From Rhizorhapis sp. SPR117 (GTDB taxonomy: Bacteria > Pseudomonadota > Alphaproteobacteria > Sphingomonadales > Sphingomonadaceae), in contig NZ_JAKKIE010000001.1 in assembly GCF_021742065.1 (NCBI RefSeq), forward strand, positions 1-64,000: a DNA stretch of 64,000 nucleotides, in the 5' to 3' direction. This document shows, piece by piece, positions 1 through 7,826 of this stretch; the first letter of the stretch is position 1; each line of letters begins with the position of its first letter. A program made the position numbers and the translations under genes. Below the pieces are notes generated by a model, which saw nothing but the letters and a program-made list of their open reading frames with translations, did no database searches and had not been told where the DNA came from.

Positions 1-2
1 AG

Positions 3-236
3 GACGGCAGCTACAATGTGGTCTGGTCGCGACCGACGCGCCGGCGCGACCTTGCCTCGGAGATGGCGCCCAAGGCCGACGACGCACTGCCGCCGCTGCC
101 CGGTGAAGGCGACACCGCCGGCGCGCCCGCGCAAGGGGCCGAGGCCGGCCTCGGCCAGTCGTCGGCAGAGCATGGTTTCGGCGAGGAACCGCAGGAAGGC
201 GGCCGCCGCCAGCGGACTCCCGAACCGGTCGAGTGA
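3..236 (+). CDS. C-terminal fragment of an unidentified protein (partial)
   Basis: The frame is open from the left edge to TGA at 234-236, giving about 77 residues. The visible part starts DGSYNVVWSRPTRRRD and then becomes rich in Pro, Gly, Ala and Glu, more like a flexible tail than a folded domain. It contains LPPLPGEG, a motif that also occurs in the tail of the relaxase at 11130-14162. The GTG at 18 is not taken as a start because the frame is open upstream and no ribosome site is visible. A strong terminator follows. I do not recognise the family; position suggests a leading-region plasmid protein. Confidence 0.5.
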   Translation, partial: DGSYNVVWSRPTRRRDLASEMAPKADDALPPLPGEGDTAGAPAQGAEAGLGQSSAEHGFGEEPQEGGRRQRTPEPVE

Positions 237-286
237 CGGGCACCGCCCGCACCTGATCCCGCGTCCCGAGCCCCCGACGCGGGGTG

Positions 287-330
287 ACAGGGCTCGTTTC
301 GCTCCCCGGCGAAGCGGGCCCTGTTTTCTG
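287..330 (+). terminator. Rho-independent terminator
   Basis: ACAGGGCTCGTTTCGC and GCGAAGCGGGCCCTGT form a 16-bp stem with two mismatches and a short loop, followed by TTTCTGTCT. It sits between the truncated first gene and the small gene at 354 and would end transcription of the former. Confidence 0.75.
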
Positions 331-353
331 TCTACCCTGATCGGAGATGCTTC

Positions 354-581
354 ATGCCCCTGACGATTGCGGCTCGTCTCGACCGCGCCCGCCACAGCCA
401 CGCAACCCTCGTGCGCTTTTCCGAGCGGCGCGAAGCCTTTCTGGAGGCACTTGATTGGGAGGCTTTCGACCCCGGGTTCGTGCGCGAAACGTCAATGGCG
501 GACGAGCAGCTTAGCTTGGACCTTGCCGATGCCTGGCTCCTTGTCGACCATCTTGAGGAGCGGCTTGCAGAAGAAAGCTGA
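354..581 (+). CDS. Small hypothetical protein (75 aa)
   Basis: A 75-residue acidic, helix-prone protein (MPLTIAARLDRARHSHATLVRF...DAWLLVDHLEERLAEES). The ATG at 354 is preceded at a good distance by CGGAGA. No catalytic motif, signal peptide or membrane segment is seen and I do not recognise the family. It lies just after a terminator, so it needs its own promoter, and it is convergent with the DUF2147 gene. It is one of several short leading-region genes on the + strand. Function unknown. Confidence 0.5.
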   Translation: MPLTIAARLDRARHSHATLVRFSERREAFLEALDWEAFDPGFVRETSMADEQLSLDLADAWLLVDHLEERLAEES

Positions 582-616
582 ATGCGGGTCTTCTACATCA
601 GTGGGGTTATAGATCG

Positions 617-1048
617 TCAATCGGCAATCCGGGTCCAGACCTGAGATCGGCATCCGATCCGTCCAAGCAGGCATCCTTTGCCCTCGAGATGCGCGGCGTC
701 GATCACGCTGATCGTTCCCGTGAAGGTCTTCCCGATGTCGGGGACAAACACCCGTCCCCGCCACACATCGGGCCGGCTGCGCTCGAAGTCGCGGAACAGG
801 GTCACCCCGACCAGCTGCGGCGATCCGCCACGCGCGGCATCCGCCTTCGCCTTGTCATTGGCCCAGACCACGATACCGCACATCCGGTCACCACAAGGCT
901 CGGCGCGCACATGGACGCTGCCCTTGGGGTTCGACCAGACCCCGAACGATCGCTCGGGTGTATTGGCCGCTGCCGTCGACGATGCCGCCAAGGCTGCGAG
1001 CACCGCCATTCTTTTCCATTTCACTCGCCCAGACACCTTGTCACTCAT
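617..1048 (-). CDS. DUF2147 family secreted protein
   Basis: A 143-residue protein with a signal peptide (basic start, hydrophobic AVLAALAASSTAAAN around residues 14-29) and a mature part with the DUF2147 pattern: GVWSNPKGSVHVRAEPCGDRMCGIVVWAND near the N-terminus and GRVFVPDIGKTFTG later. Members are periplasmic beta-rich proteins of about 140 residues, often paired cysteines as here (PCGDRMC); their molecular function is not established. The start has a strong GGAGGG upstream. It is the only clear - strand gene with an export signal in the leading region and probably is not part of the transfer machinery. Confidence 0.8.
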   Translation of the reverse strand: MSDKVSGRVKWKRMAVLAALAASSTAAANTPERSFGVWSNPKGSVHVRAEPCGDRMCGIVVWANDKAKADAARGGSPQLVGVTLFRDFERSRPDVWRGRVFVPDIGKTFTGTISVIDAAHLEGKGCLLGRIGCRSQVWTRIAD

Positions 1049-2044
1049 GATCTGGCGCCCTCCCTCCCTGCCGGGATTTGCGCGATTGCCTTTGCTGACG
1101 CTTATGCATGCCGCCAGAACATGTCTTGTGCATGACGTTGCGGCCTCGCGCCAGACTGCCTTTCATCAATCCGCCTGTACCAACCCGTAAGTCCTTGCCC
1201 GGTTCGGGCTAGACGGCGCCGTAGTTCCTGTTCCGCAAACCTGTGAGGACCCGCCTGACCGGACTCTCACAGCCGAATAATCCCAGGCCGGTAATGACCT
1301 CGTCCTTTGTCTGTTCGGTGATTTCCCGTCCGCAGAATATCCATGATCGAATCCGGATCATTGCTCAACGCGGCACGACGCTCCCGGATCGGTCCGACCG
1401 CGGACTGTGGAGGATGCTGGTCAACCGCTTCTTCAGCGCCACGTCACCAAGGCTGCCCCGCCGGTAGTGCGCCTACGAGCGTCTTGGCCTCGGGCAACAG
1501 GATCGGCGCATCGCCCGGCAATCGACACGCGTGCGCTATCGCATCCATCGAGCCGTCACGGCCGCGGTCCTCCACCTCTGTGCCGTCCGCATTTTCTTCT
1601 TGTGGCTGGCCCTTTTCGCCATCCATCGGCGCGAGGAGGGAACCCGTCAGTCTCGACACCGCAGGTCGCATCCGACCCAGAGCGTCCATGACCATCAGAC
1701 CATGTGCCAGCATGCCGCGTGTCGCCGTGCGTTCTGGCGCAAACCATCGGCATTCGCCCGGTGACGGCCCGTAGTCGCGCAGACACTTTGTCCAGGCGTG
1801 ACCGATCGAGACTCCACCAGGGGGCGACCCGCTTGACGGGATGAACGCTACGCCCGTGCGGGACTGCCGCAACCCGCGATTTTACGACCGTGTTGTCGGC
1901 CTTCGGCCTCCGCCCGCACCACTCGAAAAATCGAGGTTCCCCCTCGCTCACGCTCGGGTGCGGCAGCCCCTCAATCCCGGGCTTTCGCGATTGTCCATCC
2001 CAGCGGGATCGGCCCGCTGGCGGAATTGCGAAAGGCACTCAGCC
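1049..2044. other. Long region without a convincing gene; hairpin element A near its end
   Basis: About 1 kb between the DUF2147 gene and ssb. Open frames exist on both strands, the best being a - strand frame at 1444-1872, but none has a clear ribosome site, recognisable domain or advantage over its overlapping neighbours. The last 170 bases carry hairpin element A (1877-1943) and presumably the ssb promoter. The rest may be decayed coding sequence. Confidence 0.5.
1877..1943. repeat. Leading-region hairpin element, copy A (upstream of ssb)
   Basis: CGATTTT at 1877-1883 can pair with AAAATCG at 1927-1933, enclosing about 43 bases with a small GGCCTTCGGCC hairpin, and is followed by GTTCCCCC. 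The same layout (ATTTT, spacer, AAAATCG, C-run) occurs at 4259, 6897 and 7317. This is the most diverged copy. It lies about 100 bases upstream of ssb. Confidence 0.45.
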
Positions 2045-2374
2045 ATGAACAAGGTTTTTCTCTCGGGACGCATCACCTCGGACATCAGCCGCTTCGGTAC
2101 GGACAGCAAGGGCGGCGTCAGCTTCTCCCTCGTCACATCGAAGCCGGTCATCAAGGACGGCCAGATCCAGAAGGACGAGAACGGCTACACCGAGACCTAT
2201 GACGAGTTCCACACCGTCAAGGCCTTCAACGGCCTCGGCAAGTCGGTCGCCAACCACAAGAAGAAGGGCGACAAGCTGATGGTCGTCGGCGAGATCCGCT
2301 ACAGCCGCAACGAGCGCGACGGACGCACTTACTACAACACCGACATCGTCGCCGAGGAAATCGAATTCCTCTGA
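2045..2374 (+). CDS. ssb: Single-stranded DNA-binding protein, short plasmid form
   Basis: A 109-residue OB-fold SSB: starts MNKVFLSGRI and carries the family's core (VSFSLVTSKPV, YDEFHTVKAFNGLGKSVANHKKKGDKLMVVGEIRYSRNERDGRTYYNTDIVAEEI). SSBs coat single-stranded DNA during replication and after conjugative entry. It ends at EEIEFL straight after the OB fold, so the disordered linker and acidic DDDIPF-like tip that recruit partner proteins are absent. The start at 2045 is chosen because homology begins there, although the frame is open further upstream. Plasmid leading regions typically encode ssb. A GC stem (2373-2393) without a U-run overlaps the stop. Confidence 0.9.
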   Translation: MNKVFLSGRITSDISRFGTDSKGGVSFSLVTSKPVIKDGQIQKDENGYTETYDEFHTVKAFNGLGKSVANHKKKGDKLMVVGEIRYSRNERDGRTYYNTDIVAEEIEFL

Positions 2375-2434
2375 CCGCCTTCCCGGGGCGGTCGCATGCG
2401 GCCGCCCTCCATCCTTCAGATATGGAGACCGTCC

Positions 2435-2764
2435 ATGTTCACGCTCGCAAGCTTTGATGAGATCGCCGGGATCGGCCACGGCATCGAAATCACCAACCCC
2501 GCCATGGTCGCCCGCATCCGCCGGGTCGCAGACACTCTCAACCGCTACGAGATCGCCGCGCGCCTCGCCGATGCGATCACCGATGCTGCCGACGCCGCGC
2601 ACACCCGCGCCTTCGAGGAAGCCCAGTTCGGCGAGGCCAGCGCCGATGCGATCGTCGATTGCGAATATTATGACGACCTCGCCGCCGCCTGGTCGCTCGT
2701 TGCCAGCGAACACCAGCTGATCAACCCCGACGCCATTTTCGCACATGACGGGTCAGTCCACTGA
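2435..2764 (+). CDS. Hypothetical protein (109 aa)
   Basis: A 109-residue acidic alpha-helical protein beginning MFTLASFDEIAGIGHGIEI, with an Ala-rich helical middle (ARLADAITDAADAAHTRAFEEAQFGEAS). The ATG at 2435 is preferred over one 13 codons upstream because GGAGA precedes it at a normal distance. There is no recognisable catalytic motif and I do not know the family. It lies 60 bases after ssb in the same direction and may be co-transcribed. Function unknown; a leading-region establishment role is possible from position only. Confidence 0.6.
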   Translation: MFTLASFDEIAGIGHGIEITNPAMVARIRRVADTLNRYEIAARLADAITDAADAAHTRAFEEAQFGEASADAIVDCEYYDDLAAAWSLVASEHQLINPDAIFAHDGSVH

Positions 2765-2799
2765 CCCGCCGCCGCCCTCTCGTCACAAGGACCTCGCCC

Positions 2800-3402
2800 A
2801 TGAACCAGCCCATGCCCTCCGCCCGCGATGCGGTACACAGCTATGGGGTCATCCTGCATCATCGCCTCGCCTGGTGGCTTGTCGATTTCCCTCAACTGGA
2901 CGCGATGCCTTTGCGCGCGCGCAAGCTCTCGGGCCGGCTCACGCCGGCCCTCGCCGGCTGGCTTCGGGCCGAGACCGGAGATCCCGGCCTTGTCTGCGAC
3001 GTCGCTGCCCTTAATCCCGAGAGCCGCTGCTGGGCCGGAGAATTCTCCCTCGTCCCTGCGCATAATGACGCAAAGCTGTTCGACATCGATGCCCATCCCT
3101 GGGGCGCCGAAGCGGGCGAACTGGAATGCCGTCTGGCGCGCACGATGATCGATGCGACCCTTCACCCTGTTCCCGCGGGGTTCATCGCGGCCCTTGGCAT
3201 CCTGCCGCCCGAGAATGAACCGGTGCTCGCCATCCGCGTCAGTGGCTACACATGCTGTACCTTCGAACTGCTGACCGCGCGTTATATGCCGACCTATCGG
3301 CCGCGCTCGCCATGGCGCGATATCTCGAACGACGCGGTTGCCGACAGCGGCGGCGACATCATCGGGTGGCGACCGGCGACGGAGTGGATCGGGCCGACCT
3401 GA
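2800..3402 (+). CDS. Hypothetical protein (200 aa)
   Basis: A 200-residue soluble protein (MNQPMPSARDAVHSYGVILHHRLAWWLVDF...). It has no signal peptide or membrane span and no motif I recognise; the middle contains PAHNDAKLFDIDAHPWGAEAGELE and the C-terminal third YTCCTFELLTARYMPTY. AAGGA lies about ten bases before the ATG. It follows the 109-residue gene by 35 bases on the same strand and probably shares its transcript. Codon use resembles the neighbours, supporting a real gene. Function unknown. Confidence 0.6.
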   Translation: MNQPMPSARDAVHSYGVILHHRLAWWLVDFPQLDAMPLRARKLSGRLTPALAGWLRAETGDPGLVCDVAALNPESRCWAGEFSLVPAHNDAKLFDIDAHPWGAEAGELECRLARTMIDATLHPVPAGFIAALGILPPENEPVLAIRVSGYTCCTFELLTARYMPTYRPRSPWRDISNDAVADSGGDIIGWRPATEWIGPT

Positions 3403-3438
3403 TCCGTGCCAACGCCGCACATCCGGGCCGTGCTCCCG

Positions 3439-3939
3439 TCACGCGCCGGATGCCTGCGAAAGTACGGATAGCGAAGCTGGAAGCGCGACCCGCGGGGCTG
3501 GCTCGATGGCCGCGCCGACCTTTGCGCTCACTTCGTCCAGTGTTGCCGTCAAGCGGTTGAGCTGGGTCCAGTTGCCGCCCAGCTCGGGCCCGCACCGGGT
3601 GGCGCGATATTCCCGTCCAGCGCTCAAGGAGCCGAGATGATGAAGCGTGCGCTGGCGCAAGCGAAGCGCCTTTGCCGCCGCCAGTCCGGCGCGCTTGGCC
3701 AGATCATGTTGATAGCCTCGGATCTCGGCGGGGGCATGGCCCTTATGGAGCAGCAGCGCATTGAGATAGAGTTCGATCGCATGGATGGGGCTCATGCAGG
3801 CCGGTGCCCAGCTCGAGGGCTGGCCCTTGCGGCCTCGGCTCAAGAGATCGTGCGCGCCGCCGCGATATTCATCGGCGAGCAATTTGATCTGCGCCGCCGT
3901 CGCTATTTCGCCAGGATAGGAAGCTGAACCCCCGTGCAT
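3439..3939 (-). CDS. HEPN-like hypothetical protein
   Basis: A 166-residue protein with helical character; residues 45-80 (ACMSPIHAIELYLNALLLHKGH then GYQHDLAKRAG) resemble the helical core of HEPN-type proteins, in which a buried helix near a His/Arg motif can give RNase activity. The canonical R-x4-6-H is not certain here, so nuclease activity is not claimed. It is convergent with the 200-residue gene. HEPN-like proteins are common in mobile elements as toxins or accessory proteins. Family assignment is tentative. Confidence 0.45.
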   Translation of the reverse strand: MHGGSASYPGEIATAAQIKLLADEYRGGAHDLLSRGRKGQPSSWAPACMSPIHAIELYLNALLLHKGHAPAEIRGYQHDLAKRAGLAAAKALRLRQRTLHHLGSLSAGREYRATRCGPELGGNWTQLNRLTATLDEVSAKVGAAIEPAPRVALPASLSVLSQASGA

Positions 3940-4463
3940 GGCAGCGGGTTCCAGGGCATATTTCGGAGACTTCTCAAGCGCCTTACCTTGTTATGCAGGA
4001 GCAGGGGTGGTGGCGCATCCCGCCCTTCGCCGCGCTCAGGACGGGACCGGGGCTCTATTCGCTAAGCCGCCGTTCGCGCTGGCGCGCGACCCCCGGCAAA
4101 GCTCACGGAGCCAAGGCGTTCGCCTCGTCTCCGCCCTGCCGGGTCACGATCCCGCTTGGCGCGGGTCCCCACTGTGAGGTTTGTACACCCCTATTCCTCT
4201 CTTGTGTCCTTTTAGTGTGGCATGCGGGGTTGGCGGTCCTTCAGGATGAGCGGTTCCCCCAATTTTGACGCCGCCGCCGCTCCGCTGCGCGTCCCGGCAA
4301 CACCGACAAAATCGGCTCCCCCACTCCCCGCTGACGCGGCGTTAACCCGGGTCCGGCCGGCGGCCGGCTTCCCGGTTAACGTCCCTGACCTCCCTGACCG
4401 CCGCATGCCCTGAGTCAGGTCTCATCCGAGGAGATGAGACATCAACATGCCATGGAGGCTCAC
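3940..4463. other. Noncoding region with hairpin element B
   Basis: No convincing gene. The right half contains hairpin element B (4259-4322) and further GC-rich inverted sequence (GGCGTTAACCCGGG ... CCCGGTTAACG around 4338-4382), then the ribosome site of the DUF2493 gene. It separates a - strand gene from a + strand gene, so promoters for both must lie here. Confidence 0.5.
4259..4322. repeat. Leading-region hairpin element, copy B
   Basis: CCAATTTTG (4259-4267) pairs with CAAAATCGG (4307-4315) with one mismatch, loop of about 39 bases, followed by CTCCCCC. The sequence before the stem, TTCAGGATGAGCGGTTCCCC, matches that before copy C (TCAAGGATCAGCGGTCCGCC). It lies about 145 bases upstream of the DUF2493 gene. 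Confidence 0.65.
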
Positions 4464-5462
4464 ATGAACAAGTCTTTCGCAAATTTCGCAGACCTTGCCA
4501 GCTTCATCGCCGCAGAAACCGGAAATCAGGATCGCAGCTCGATCTACGAGGGCGCTTTCATGGAGCATGACGAGCGCGCCAAGCTCTCCCCCGTCGATGA
4601 AACCGAACAGCTCGAGATGCCCGATCCGGAGCAAGCCCGCGCTGCTGTCGAGATGGTGATGGCGACACTGTTCGATGTGTTTCGCGATACTCGCCTCGAG
4701 GCCTTCGCGTCCGACCTCGCCTGGGGCTTCGTCAACAGCTTCCATGTCGTGGCCAAGCGGATCAACGACCGCGAAGATGACGCAGCCAAGGAACTTGGCG
4801 ATCTCGCGCGGACCTTCGATCCTAGCGAAATCTACGCCTCGCAACTCGAAGAAGCGCAGCTGCTCTGCCAGACACTGCAAGGATGCCGCGACGCCATGGA
4901 ATGCATGCGCGACCATGCCGCCGAAGTCTATCGCGTCGAGACCGGCCGTCCCTACTCCCCGACGCGCGGCAGCCGGGTATCGCGGGGGGTCACCGCGTCG
5001 ATGATCGACGCCCGCAACTATCTTGCCGAGCGGGCGCGCGAGCGCCGTGAACAGTTCGCCCCTGAAGGGCCTGTCGTCGCCTTCTCGGGCGGGCAGATCT
5101 GGGACGATCACGAGATGCTGTGGCGCGGTCTCGACTCGATCAAGGCCCGCGTTCCCGAGATGATCCTCGCCACCACGGCCCAGACCAAAGGCTGCGATGC
5201 CATTGCCCAGGCCTGGGCGGCAGCACGCGGCGTGAAGGTCATCCTGTTCCGGCTCGACCGACGCCTGGGAGCGAAGGCCGCGTTCGTCCGCAACGATCGC
5301 CTGCTCGCCCTCAAGCCGGTCGAAGCGGTGATTTGCGAAGGGTCAGGCATCCAGATGAACCTCGCCCAGAAACTCCGCCAGTCGGGTGTCCCGCTGCACG
5401 TGGTGAAGCTCGACAGCCAAGCTCAGCGTCCGGCACCGCAGCGTCAGCAGCGCAGCGCCTGA
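4464..5462 (+). CDS. DUF2493 (YspA/SLOG-like) domain protein
   Basis: A 332-residue protein. The N-terminal 200 residues are helical and unrecognised (FANFADLASFIAAETGNQDRSSI...; AAKELGDLARTFDPSEIYASQ). The last 130 residues form a DUF2493/SLOG-like Rossmann fold: VVAFSGGQIWDDHEMLWRGL, then ILATTAQTKGCDAIAQAWAA and VKVILFRLDRRLG. SLOG families bind nucleotide-derived ligands; this type is common on sphingomonad and rhizobial plasmids but its role is not established. The ATG at 4464 is chosen over one at 4434 because GGAGG at 4454-4458 is correctly spaced. Element B lies upstream and a terminator follows at once. Confidence 0.8.
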   Translation: MNKSFANFADLASFIAAETGNQDRSSIYEGAFMEHDERAKLSPVDETEQLEMPDPEQARAAVEMVMATLFDVFRDTRLEAFASDLAWGFVNSFHVVAKRINDREDDAAKELGDLARTFDPSEIYASQLEEAQLLCQTLQGCRDAMECMRDHAAEVYRVETGRPYSPTRGSRVSRGVTASMIDARNYLAERARERREQFAPEGPVVAFSGGQIWDDHEMLWRGLDSIKARVPEMILATTAQTKGCDAIAQAWAAARGVKVILFRLDRRLGAKAAFVRNDRLLALKPVEAVICEGSGIQMNLAQKLRQSGVPLHVVKLDSQAQRPAPQRQQRSA

Positions 5463-5472
5463 ATTCACTCTC

Positions 5473-5513
5473 GAGAGGCTCCGGCATCCGCCGGGGCCTC
5501 TCTTTCCTTTTTT
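5473..5513 (+). terminator. Rho-independent terminator of the DUF2493 gene
   Basis: GAGAGGCTCCGGC pairs with GCCGGGGCCTCTC across a 4-base loop, followed by TTTCCTTTTTT. It begins 11 bases after the stop codon. A CATCGAA-loop hairpin follows 20 bases later. Confidence 0.85.
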
Positions 5514-5531
5514 CGCGAGACAAGCGGCGCT

Positions 5532-5550
5532 CGGGGGCATCGAACCCCCG
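5532..5550. repeat. CATCGAA-loop hairpin, copy 1
   Basis: CGGGGG - CATCGAA - CCCCCG: perfect 6-bp stem, 7-base loop, just downstream of a terminator. On the - strand it reads GGGGG TTCGATG CCCCC, the form of a tRNA T-arm, but no tRNA surrounds it. A second copy with the same loop and setting is at 7762-7796. Confidence 0.6.
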
Positions 5551-5651
5551 CGCGCCGCAGGGCAATAACCTCTCCGGCGACCGTCGGCGGCGCGCGGCAA
5601 TTCCAGAGAAAAGGGGGTGGAAAGAGGTGATTTTTCCAAGGAGACAAAATC

Positions 5652-6218
5652 ATGTCCATCCTCTTTCGTATCGCGCTTCCCGCCGACGATACGCCCGCTC
5701 CCGTCGCCGTGATCACCGCCCGCCAGCTTGCCGCGCTCCGCCGCTATCTGCGCGCCGAGGGCGACCATATGGGCCTTGCGCTTATCGAACCCGACGAGGT
5801 CATCGGCGACAGCTTCGAGGCCCGCGTCTGCCCGCTGGCGCTCGCCGCGGTGACCGGCGTTTTCGACCATGATCCGGCGGTGATCAGCGTCGTCGAGGAA
5901 GCCCAGTTCCGGGGGCGGCGCATCTCGATCCATCATTGCGCCAGCACAGCCGAAATCACGATGCGCGTCGCCCTTACGTCTGACTGCGGACTGGAACTCG
6001 ATCTCGCTTATGGCAACGCCTATGCGTTACTCGAAGCGCTCGGCATGGCCACGGACAGCGTCGGCGAAATTCCGCTCGAACAGGTCCGGAACCGGCTCGC
6101 CGATCCGGACACTCCGGCCCGCGCGGCCGAACGCGGCGTCGACCATTACCTTCCCCGGATTGAACGCCTGTTGGCGAGCGCGACCGAGTCTGGCGACGCG
6201 CGTCTCGCCTGGGCCTGA
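5652..6218 (+). CDS. Hypothetical protein (188 aa)
   Basis: A 188-residue acidic soluble protein (MSILFRIALPADDTPAPVAVITARQLAALRRYLRAEG...). The ATG follows a good AAGGAG. No signal peptide, membrane span or catalytic signature is visible and I do not recognise the family. The segment VISVVEEAQFRGRRISIHHCAST suggests an alpha/beta fold. It is on the + strand like most leading-region genes but has no hairpin element directly upstream. It converges with a small - strand gene 15 bases downstream. Function unknown. Confidence 0.65.
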   Translation: MSILFRIALPADDTPAPVAVITARQLAALRRYLRAEGDHMGLALIEPDEVIGDSFEARVCPLALAAVTGVFDHDPAVISVVEEAQFRGRRISIHHCASTAEITMRVALTSDCGLELDLAYGNAYALLEALGMATDSVGEIPLEQVRNRLADPDTPARAAERGVDHYLPRIERLLASATESGDARLAWA

Positions 6219-6232
6219 CACGCCGTGATGGA

Positions 6233-6424
6233 TCAGCAGGAGCCTTCCGTGGGGAAGCTCGCTGCCTCACCCAGGACCGTGTCGATCGCCACCTGAAGAT
6301 GTCCTGCCGCGACATTCTCTCCGAGCGTATCGAGCAATGGCAAGACCTCCCGCATCAGCACGATCGCGAGAGCCCGTTGCACGCTCAGATCGGCCTTCGA
6401 CCCATCCTCGATCCGATCGATCAT
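6233..6424 (-). CDS. Small hypothetical protein (63 aa)
   Basis: A 63-residue helical protein (MIDRIEDGSKADLSVQRALAIVLMREVLPLLDTLGENVAAGH...). The start at 6424 is chosen over one 19 codons upstream because CGGAGGGG sits directly before it at a normal distance. It has an amphipathic helix but no signal or membrane segment. It is convergent with the 188-residue gene. I do not recognise it; a small regulatory or relaxosome accessory role cannot be excluded. Confidence 0.5.
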   Translation of the reverse strand: MIDRIEDGSKADLSVQRALAIVLMREVLPLLDTLGENVAAGHLQVAIDTVLGEAASFPTEGSC

Positions 6425-6896
6425 ATCCCCTCCGGCACATGTCATGACGCGGTGGCGGGTAGTATGGGGGACATGCGGCACCCGGTTACTCCCGCGCGCT
6501 GGGCGCGGGAGCCGGGGCTGGTAACACGTCGAGACATGCGCCTACGCTTTTAGTGCCGGGGCACCTGGACATATGCGCAGGCACCCCGGCGTGAAGATCA
6601 CACCGAGTTGCCGTTCTCGACGGGATTACCAGTCCCGGCGCTGCCGCTTTGCAGCGCAGTCAGGCCCCTATCACAGACCACCATTCGCACCAAGCCAAGG
6701 CTTGAGCTGACGCGTTTCGATAGCCTTGCAGCAAGACCGTCGTGCCCGTTCCGGCACAGTGCTTTGCGGTTAACCCGGAACGCCCTGAAGGGGTTCGGGG
6801 GCAAAGCCGCGCGCTCTCACATCTCGGCATCAGATGGGCTTCATCGCCGAAGCATGACGCTGGGTGTCCATCGGCCGTCAAGGATCAGCGGTCCGC

Positions 6897-6947
6897 CCAA
6901 TTTTGCCCGCTCCGCTCCGCTTCGCGACGGCAAAATCGGTTCCCCCG
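6897..6947. repeat. Leading-region hairpin element, copy C
   Basis: CCCAATTTTG (6897-6906) faces CAAAATCGG (6932-6940), loop of 25 bases containing CGCTCCGCTCCGCTTCGCG, followed by TTCCCCC. Flanking sequence matches copy B: TCAAGGATCAGCGGTCCGCC before, and CGCTGCCCGCT then GTCCCTGACCGCC after, as in copy B. Confidence 0.65.
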
Positions 6948-7316
6948 CTGCCCGCTCCGCGGCGGCCGGGCCGTCCCTGACCGCCACGCCATCGCGATTG
7001 CCAACCATCATGGCTACATCGAAGATACCGACGAGGCGCGGGCGGGTTCCGGACCTGGGCTATGCTCCTTCAGCGGCATTGAGGAGGACTGCTGCCACTG
7101 TGGTCGTCATCCCTGACGGCAACCGGGGCCGGGCTTTGCGCTCGGTCCCTTTTCTTGCGCCGCCAGCTCTATATCCCGGCTCGCTCGCGTGCCGCACGGC
7201 CCCTTCGGTCCGCACGCCGCTACGCCTTGCCGGACACCACTCCACGAGAGGAAAAATCTCTCACAGTCTTCCCATGATGTCAGACGACCGAGACCGCCTC
7301 AAGGACGGCGGGGCCG

Positions 7317-7386
7317 CACCATTTTCTTCGGCAGATCGAGCCTGGCGCTTCCCTGCCGATGCCGGTGGCCGCCGAAGAAAATCGTG
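7317..7386. repeat. Leading-region hairpin element, copy D
   Basis: CACCATTTTCTTCGGC (7317-7332) pairs with GCCGAAGAAAATCGTG (7371-7386) at 15 of 16 positions, loop of 38 bases, followed by ACCCCCACC. It is the strongest stem of the four copies and lies about 100 bases upstream of the gene at 7485. Confidence 0.7.
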
Positions 7387-7484
7387 ACCCCCACCGCCGC
7401 TTCGCGGTCGCTTCGCGATCCTTGACCCGGCCTCGGCCGCCCGACGCGCCTGATCCTGTCATTCAAGACAGACAGGAGCCTAAC

Positions 7485-7706
7485 ATGCAGATCATCTCGA
7501 ACGCCGCTGCCGACAATGCCGCCTACTTCGCCGCAGTTGCGTGCGCAGAGCGCCGGGCCCTTCACAGCTACTTCGACCAGCATGTCATCCAGGACGATGA
7601 GCTGGGCTACCTCGCCATAGATGAAGGGGATTATGGCGCATTGGGTCAGCCGATGATCGACCGGATCGTCTACACGGCACGGGGCGGGATGCCCGACGAG
7701 TTCTGA
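7485..7706 (+). CDS. Small acidic hypothetical protein (73 aa)
   Basis: A 73-residue acidic protein (MQIISNAAADNAAYFAAVACAERRALHSYF...YTARGGMPDEF). The ATG at 7485 is preceded by CAGGAG; an upstream in-frame ATG would run through hairpin element D and is rejected. Small acidic proteins in leading regions include DNA-mimic antirestriction proteins, but this one is too short for ArdA and I do not assign it. Two hairpin elements precede it and a terminator plus CATCGAA hairpin follow. Function unknown. Confidence 0.6.
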   Translation: MQIISNAAADNAAYFAAVACAERRALHSYFDQHVIQDDELGYLAIDEGDYGALGQPMIDRIVYTARGGMPDEF

Positions 7707-7710
7707 AACG

Positions 7711-7749
7711 ACAAAAGGGAGGGGCGCCCGTCGCCTCTCCCTTTTTTTG
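7711..7749 (+). terminator. Rho-independent terminator
   Basis: AAAAGGGAGGGGCG pairs with CGCCTCTCCCTTTT, followed by a run of T. It begins a few bases after the stop of the 73-residue gene. Confidence 0.85.
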
Positions 7750-7761
7750 TTGCGAGGGAAT

Positions 7762-7796
7762 ACGGACATGGGGGGCATCGAACCCCCCATGTCCGT
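7762..7796. repeat. CATCGAA-loop hairpin, copy 2
   Basis: ACGGACATGGGGGG and CCCCCCATGTCCGT form a perfect 14-bp stem around loop CATCGAA. As with copy 1, it lies just downstream of a terminator, with GCGAG between the T-run and the hairpin in both. Confidence 0.75.
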
Positions 7797-7826
7797 GCCG
7801 CGACAAAGGGTCGCGGCGGGGGCTGG

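Larger units (their letters stand above)
6425..7484. other. About 1 kb noncoding region with hairpin elements C and D
   Basis: No frame has credible protein features: those present are Arg/Pro/Ser-rich and conflict with each other. The region holds two copies of the hairpin element (6897-6947 and 7317-7386) upstream of the 73-residue gene at 7485. Its length, repeat content and lack of genes suggest a structural or regulatory role in plasmid establishment. Confidence 0.5.

Noticed and set aside
1444..1872. Possible 142-residue - strand gene in the long gap before ssb
   Set aside because: No clear ribosome site or recognised domain, and overlapping frames on the + strand are as open.
5532..7796. 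tRNA-like T-arm sequences
   Set aside because: Only the T-arm shape is present; no acceptor, D or anticodon arm can be drawn around either copy.
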